DNA of 64,000 nt from Verrucomicrobium sp. (lineage in GTDB: Bacteria > Verrucomicrobiota > Verrucomicrobiia > Methylacidiphilales > UBA1321). Under the pieces are notes generated by a model that was given only the letters and a program-made list of their open reading frames with translations, ran no database searches and was not told the DNA's origin. Position 1 is the stretch's first letter, and each line of letters begins with the position of its first letter. A program made the translations under genes and the position numbers. The stretch lies in NCBI GenBank assembly GCA_017849585.1, contig JAFIGT010000022.1, positions 62,001 to 126,000 of the forward strand, given 5' to 3'. Of this stretch, positions 60,112 through 64,000 are shown one piece after another.

Positions 60112-61831
60112 TTTGCGAAGCCGAAAGAGTCAGGTCGATGGAACCACTGACTGCTTCCAAATCAGTGATCCCCTCCTCCACTAAATCCAGCCCTAACGAC
60201 CGCAGATTGGGCAGACCCATTTCTTCGTATGCAATTCGGGAGATTAACGGGCTGGAGCCCGGCTGGGCAGCGATGACGCTTCGAATCTTTTCAGTGACCG
60301 GAATCACTTCGAGGCAAGCCCGGCGGCCTTTGTAACCGCGCCCGTCACATTGGATACAGCCCTCTGGATTGCGCCGGGAAATGGTCCGGTCTTTCCAAAC
60401 AGAATCCAGGCCATACAACTCCATCTCCTGCGGCGTAATAGGTTGATCCTTGATCGCGCAGGCCGGGCAAAGGCATTTGACCAACCGTTGTCCCAGAGCG
60501 CCGATCAAGTTGTCCGCCACGCGCCATCGCTCCAACTTCAAATCCATAAATCGGTCTGCCACCATCGCCGGAGTCCGCGTGTGCATGGTTCCAAAAACCA
60601 AATGCCCGGTATTGGCCGCCTCAGCCGCCAGATCGGCCGAATCCGGATCGCGTATCTCGCCGATCACCAGAATATCGGGGTCGCTGCGCATATAGCTCTG
60701 CAAATAGAGATTGAATTCCGATCGGTCGGAAATATTGACATGCTTGATTCCGGGAATGACATATTCTACCGGATTTTCTGCCGTGATGATGCAATATTCA
60801 CTCCGGTTGATTCCCCGCAACATCGCTTGTTGCGTGGTACTTTTCCCGGAGCCAGTGGGTCCCGTGATGATAATCATGCCTTCGGGTGCCGAGAGCAATT
60901 TATCGATCCAAAGCTGCGTCACGGGCGGAAAGACAAGCCCTCCCTCCCCGATTTTAACTGGCGCAATACTGGTATCGAGATTGCGGACAGTCGCATGATA
61001 GCCATAGCGAAGGCCATGCATGGGGTGGCGCTCATAACGCATCCGTATCTGGCGTGAATTCACCACGCAAGTGAACTCACCGCTAATTGGAGTCTTGCGG
61101 TTTTCCAACCTTCCTCCGGCCATCGGCACCAGAATGCCGTCGATCTTTCGGTAGAGACGAAAATCAAGCGGCTGATCCGGGATCAAATCCCCGTCGATAC
61201 GCATTTCAAAATAGAAACGCTCCCGCTCCACCGCGAGATGGAGATCGCTCGCATGCTTGGTCACGAGCTGGCGCAACAACGAGACCAGAACTCCTTTGGC
61301 CTCGCTATCGGTCGGCTGATCACAATAAATGATCCCTTTCGTGTCGGAAGGAGTTTCCGATTCGGCATCTTCCTCCCCCGTCTCAATGTCAGCCTCCCTG
61401 TCTTTGGGGGCCTCGATGGAAAGTTCACCCGAACGCAATCCGATCCACCGCGAGAATTGGTCAAATGGCAACAGAACAACCTGCACCATAACGTCGGGAA
61501 ACTCCTGCTTGCATCGGTCAAGCAACTGGAACTTGCATGGGTTTACTACGGCCCATGTCACATAGCCTAGGGGACTCTTGATGGGGACACCTTCCATTTC
61601 CCGCAAAAAGGTCAGTCCGAACCGGTCTACCAAGGTTTCTTCGATCTCCGGTATGGAGGAGAGCACCGGATAGTTTTTCCACCGGGAAAACGCCGCCGCA
61701 ATGTCCAGGGGCGTGGCTTGTCGGAGAATATCTTCCTGCGTGGCATGACCGCCGCCATTTAATTCCAGCAGCCCTTTGGCCACCGTGGCGCTGACTCCTG
61801 GAGATAAATTCAACCCAAATGAAAACTGCAT
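60095..61831 (-). CDS. Type IV pilus/type II secretion assembly ATPase (GspE/PilB family)
   Basis: 578 residues. Walker A GPTGSGKST lies near residue 325, then the Asp box (ITAENPVEYVIPGIKHVNIS), Walker B ILVIGEIRDPDSADLAAEA, His box GHLVFGTMHTRTP, and a four-Cys zinc site (CLCPAC and CIQC). An N-terminal GspE-like domain (ATPLDIAAAFSRWKNYPVLS) precedes. It powers pilin polymerisation at the platform protein. Third gene of the secretin operon. Confidence 0.93.
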   Translation of the reverse strand: MQFSFGLNLSPGVSATVAKGLLELNGGGHATQEDILRQATPLDIAAAFSRWKNYPVLSSIPEIEETLVDRFGLTFLREMEGVPIKSPLGYVTWAVVNPCKFQLLDRCKQEFPDVMVQVVLLPFDQFSRWIGLRSGELSIEAPKDREADIETGEEDAESETPSDTKGIIYCDQPTDSEAKGVLVSLLRQLVTKHASDLHLAVERERFYFEMRIDGDLIPDQPLDFRLYRKIDGILVPMAGGRLENRKTPISGEFTCVVNSRQIRMRYERHPMHGLRYGYHATVRNLDTSIAPVKIGEGGLVFPPVTQLWIDKLLSAPEGMIIITGPTGSGKSTTQQAMLRGINRSEYCIITAENPVEYVIPGIKHVNISDRSEFNLYLQSYMRSDPDILVIGEIRDPDSADLAAEAANTGHLVFGTMHTRTPAMVADRFMDLKLERWRVADNLIGALGQRLVKCLCPACAIKDQPITPQEMELYGLDSVWKDRTISRRNPEGCIQCDGRGYKGRRACLEVIPVTEKIRSVIAAQPGSSPLISRIAYEEMGLPNLRSLGLDLVEEGITDLEAVSGSIDLTLSASQIKSGT

Positions 61832-61835
61832 AAAT

Positions 61836-62390
61836 TCAGGAAACGCACCAGACCGCGCCTTGCCCCACCCGCTCTGCCCCTCCCATGCTCCTTAGGAGGG
61901 AACGCACGGCTTTCATGCTGCTTGCAGTCAGGAAGGGATCGCTGTGCAGGATCGTGTAGGTACGAGAAGTCGGATAAGCCATCAGGCTGGCTCCGATTTG
62001 GACAAGCAGTGGTTCGACCCGATCGAACGGCGGCGGTAAAGGCCCTTTCATTGCTTGGGCAACGGATAAGACAACACTGCGGGTCTCCTCCACAGCTCGT
62101 GCAAATGCCGCCTGCGGCAAAATTTGTTCACGCATTGCCTGACGCAGTAAACTGTAGGAGGCGGGTGTCTCATCAATCGCCATTGCCTCTACAAGCTGAG
62201 CCCATTCCTCCTCTCCCCGTGGATAGTGGCCGTTCGCCCACTGGAGGGTGGCTTGCCACGCTTCGATGACTTCTGGCCGCTCCCCCGCAACGCGACGCAT
62301 ATCCGATGCCGGAACGATTTCAACAGGCGACGATTCAGGATCGCAAACGGCGCCCAAAGTCGGCCTCGGAGCAAAGACAAGCTTTTCCAT
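61836..62390 (-). CDS. Hypothetical cytoplasmic protein between secretin and ATPase genes
   Basis: 184 residues, no signal peptide. Helical (AQLVEAMAIDETPASYSLLR) with a C-terminal segment MKAVRSLLRSMGGAERVG. Not recognised. It lies 6 bases after the secretin and 4 before the ATPase, so it is part of the pilus machine, perhaps an alignment factor in the role of PilN/PilO or GspL/M, though it lacks their membrane helix. Confidence 0.62.
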   Translation of the reverse strand: MEKLVFAPRPTLGAVCDPESSPVEIVPASDMRRVAGERPEVIEAWQATLQWANGHYPRGEEEWAQLVEAMAIDETPASYSLLRQAMREQILPQAAFARAVEETRSVVLSVAQAMKGPLPPPFDRVEPLLVQIGASLMAYPTSRTYTILHSDPFLTASSMKAVRSLLRSMGGAERVGQGAVWCVS

Positions 62391-62396
62391 AATTTC

Positions 62397-63977
62397 TTAT
62401 TGCCTCGCCTCCTTCGCGTTTTCCAAAGCTCCCACCTTCTTTTGTTTGCGCACTGACTCCCGTTCCTTGAAATTCGGCTCCGCGTTGCGAATGGATTCGC
62501 TGGCTTTTTGCGCTTCTGCCTCCAATGCGGGGTCATAGCAGGTCGCGGTGATGGCAAATATGATCCGTGTCCGACTGTTGGTGTCGTTCGTGGTTTTGAA
62601 AAGAAATCCAATGCCGGGAATATCCCCCAAGACAGGCAGCTTTTGTTCGATATGACGTTTGGAAACGGTGTAGTAGCCGGCCAGTAAAACCGTCATTCCA
62701 TTCGGAACCGATACCGTGGAAGTAGTGGAAGATTCCGAGACGCGTGGCACTTGGTTGTCGGGGGTGTCTGTGCCCGTGGGTACATTGATAAACTCCGTGA
62801 TTGACGCGGTGCGTGGAGTGATTTTGAGGCGATTGATCCCATCCGGCAATGAGGTGGGAGTGACGTACAAACTAACACCCAACTCCCGCCCCGGTTCCGT
62901 GGTCGTGGGTGTCGGATCGCTGGAATCAATCTTATAGCGGACAGTTGAAGACAACGAGATGAAGTTGGCTCCCGTGGCCTGGCTCGTAGCTGGCTGAAAT
63001 TCAATAATCGGGTAGCGATCGACAAAGGCCACTTTGCCGGGCTCGTTATCCTCGATCTGCAAATTGGGCGAATCAATTTCGTCCACCGTCGTAATGCCTT
63101 TCAAGGCCCTGACCACAATGTTGATTGCCCCGGGACGAAGAATGGCCGCGGTTGGGCCGGTGAAGAGGGCCGTGGTTTCGCCCGTGCCGTTGAGGTTAAA
63201 AAGCATGTCCAGGCTATTGGAAGTCCCCAACGAAATGGGAAAGCCGCTGTCGCCAAATGTTTGGCTCCAGTCCACTCCCGCATTGAGATTGTCCACATCC
63301 CCGATCCGGAAAATTCGGACCTGCACGTTGAAAACTTTGCCCCGTTTGTCCACCTCCCCAAGGGTTCGCAGGATATTGGTCAGGGCAACATCGTTATCCT
63401 GCAGGATGAGTGTATTGGTCTTCGCATCGAATTTCACCGAACCCGCGTTATTGCCTTTGGTGAGGAGAGGACTGACCAATTCCTCGATTTTTTCCGGTCG
63501 CAGGTAATGCAGTTTATATGTTTTCACCAAGGGCGGCAGCGCTTCCATATCCTTGGCGGTGCGAACGAAAAGGGTTCGTCCGTTGTCGTAGGCCACCATT
63601 CCGTAGGAAGCCGCCAGTTCATCAATCGCCTTCCGTGCATCGGATACGTCCAGCCGCCCTTTCACGATCAATTCATCCAGCGAGTGGTTATAGAAATATT
63701 GAAGGTTGCAACGCTTGGCCAACCCTTTGAACAAGCTGTTGATCTCGGCGCCTCCCGCACCAATGGACATCATTGTTTGGGCTTCAGGAAGCGCCGCAAG
63801 AGAACCCAACGCAATCGCGTTGCCGTTGGTCGGAGGTGGGGACACCAGCGGGACCGGTTCCGAAACACCGATCGGGCTGGGGTCAACGGCAGGATCAACG
63901 ACAACATGAAGTTGCGAGGGGGCTTCCTGCGCCAGGCACGTTCCCACCATCCAAAACAATAGAATCCATGATTTCAT
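62397..63977 (-). CDS. Outer-membrane secretin (PilQ/GspD family)
   Basis: 526 residues from the ATG at 63977. Signal peptide MKSWILLFWMVGTCLA; Pro-rich linker; N-domains (AINSLFKGLAKRCNLQYFYN, KAIDELAASYGMVAYDNGRT then YKLHYLRPEKIEELVSPLL); secretin core ending in VPNGMTVLLAGYYTVSKRHI and LPVLGDIPGIGFLFKTTND, the conserved C-terminal signature. It forms the gated ring through which the pilus passes. A GTG six codons earlier lies inside the shared box and is not the likely start. Confidence 0.93.
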   Translation of the reverse strand: MKSWILLFWMVGTCLAQEAPSQLHVVVDPAVDPSPIGVSEPVPLVSPPPTNGNAIALGSLAALPEAQTMMSIGAGGAEINSLFKGLAKRCNLQYFYNHSLDELIVKGRLDVSDARKAIDELAASYGMVAYDNGRTLFVRTAKDMEALPPLVKTYKLHYLRPEKIEELVSPLLTKGNNAGSVKFDAKTNTLILQDNDVALTNILRTLGEVDKRGKVFNVQVRIFRIGDVDNLNAGVDWSQTFGDSGFPISLGTSNSLDMLFNLNGTGETTALFTGPTAAILRPGAINIVVRALKGITTVDEIDSPNLQIEDNEPGKVAFVDRYPIIEFQPATSQATGANFISLSSTVRYKIDSSDPTPTTTEPGRELGVSLYVTPTSLPDGINRLKITPRTASITEFINVPTGTDTPDNQVPRVSESSTTSTVSVPNGMTVLLAGYYTVSKRHIEQKLPVLGDIPGIGFLFKTTNDTNSRTRIIFAITATCYDPALEAEAQKASESIRNAEPNFKERESVRKQKKVGALENAKEARQ

Positions 63978-63986
63978 GCAATTACC

Positions 63987-63999
63987 TATTAACACGCGG
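63987..63999 (-). promoter_or_regulatory. Shared element box, CCGCGTGTTAATA
   Basis: Nine bases before the secretin ATG at 63977, at the very end of the window. The gap GGTAATTGC has no ribosome-binding sequence. Confidence 0.7.
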
Positions 64000-64000
64000 T

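Noticed and set aside
1-64000. CRISPR arrays, tRNA and rRNA genes, partition genes, relaxase
   Set aside because: Looked for by eye; no regular spaced repeats, no cloverleaf or rRNA-like sequence, and no ParA or relaxase motifs were seen. Absence is limited by reading without a search tool.

Overview
The window reads as part of the accessory genome of a Verrucomicrobiota-like bacterium, most likely a large conjugative plasmid or integrative element. The phylum is an inference from a PEP-CTERM exported protein, the style of the histidine kinases, the small winged-helix and IHF-like proteins and a moderate GC content; no rRNA, tRNA or housekeeping gene is present to fix it. No CRISPR array was seen.

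Layout. 0-5.4 kb: a + strand operon of a hypothetical protein, a degenerate P-loop protein and a VWA protein that also carries HETAH. 5.4-25.3 kb: cargo, comprising ArsC-type arsenate reductase, hemerythrin, PadR regulator, TPMT-family methyltransferase and MFS transporter, then a signalling block (three histidine kinases, one of them hybrid, an HDOD protein, two chemoreceptors), with three decayed genes and an intact 943-bp insertion sequence, ending in a PEP-CTERM protein. 25.3-33.6 kb: a minus-strand type IV secretion operon (two pilin-like proteins, a TraL/VirB3-like protein, VirB4 ATPase, exported proteins). 33.7 kb: a sigma-70-family factor. 35-38.5 kb and 43-47.8 kb: blocks of unrecognised, tightly coupled genes. 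38.9-43 kb: a type III CBASS anti-phage operon (CD-NTase, HORMA, TRIP13-like ATPase, a SLOG/TIR-like two-domain effector and a DEDDh exonuclease). 48-51.5 kb: TOPRIM primase-like protein, AP2-like DNA-binding protein with a receiver protein, XRE, winged-helix and IHF/HU proteins. 51.5-64 kb: a minus-strand type IV pilus/type II secretion-like system (secretin, assembly ATPase, platform protein, several pilin-like proteins, exported proteins).

The main discovery is a shared sequence, consensus CCRTRDGTTAATA. It lies 5-11 bases before the first start codon of nearly every operon in the element backbone (secretion, pilus, sigma factor and the unknown blocks). It was not seen before the cargo or CBASS genes. 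The short constant gap looks like a -10 promoter box for leaderless or near-leaderless mRNAs, and the element encodes its own sigma factor, itself preceded by the box. I infer one element-wide regulon that switches on a type IV secretion system and a type IV pilus together. The same motif points to three small genes (59334-59396, 59469-59645, 59839-60111) and to a possible upstream ORF before the sigma gene.

A receiver/AP2-like gene pair at 49.2-50.3 kb has a broken copy in the same order at 12.1-12.9 kb, which suggests the cargo arose partly from a related element.
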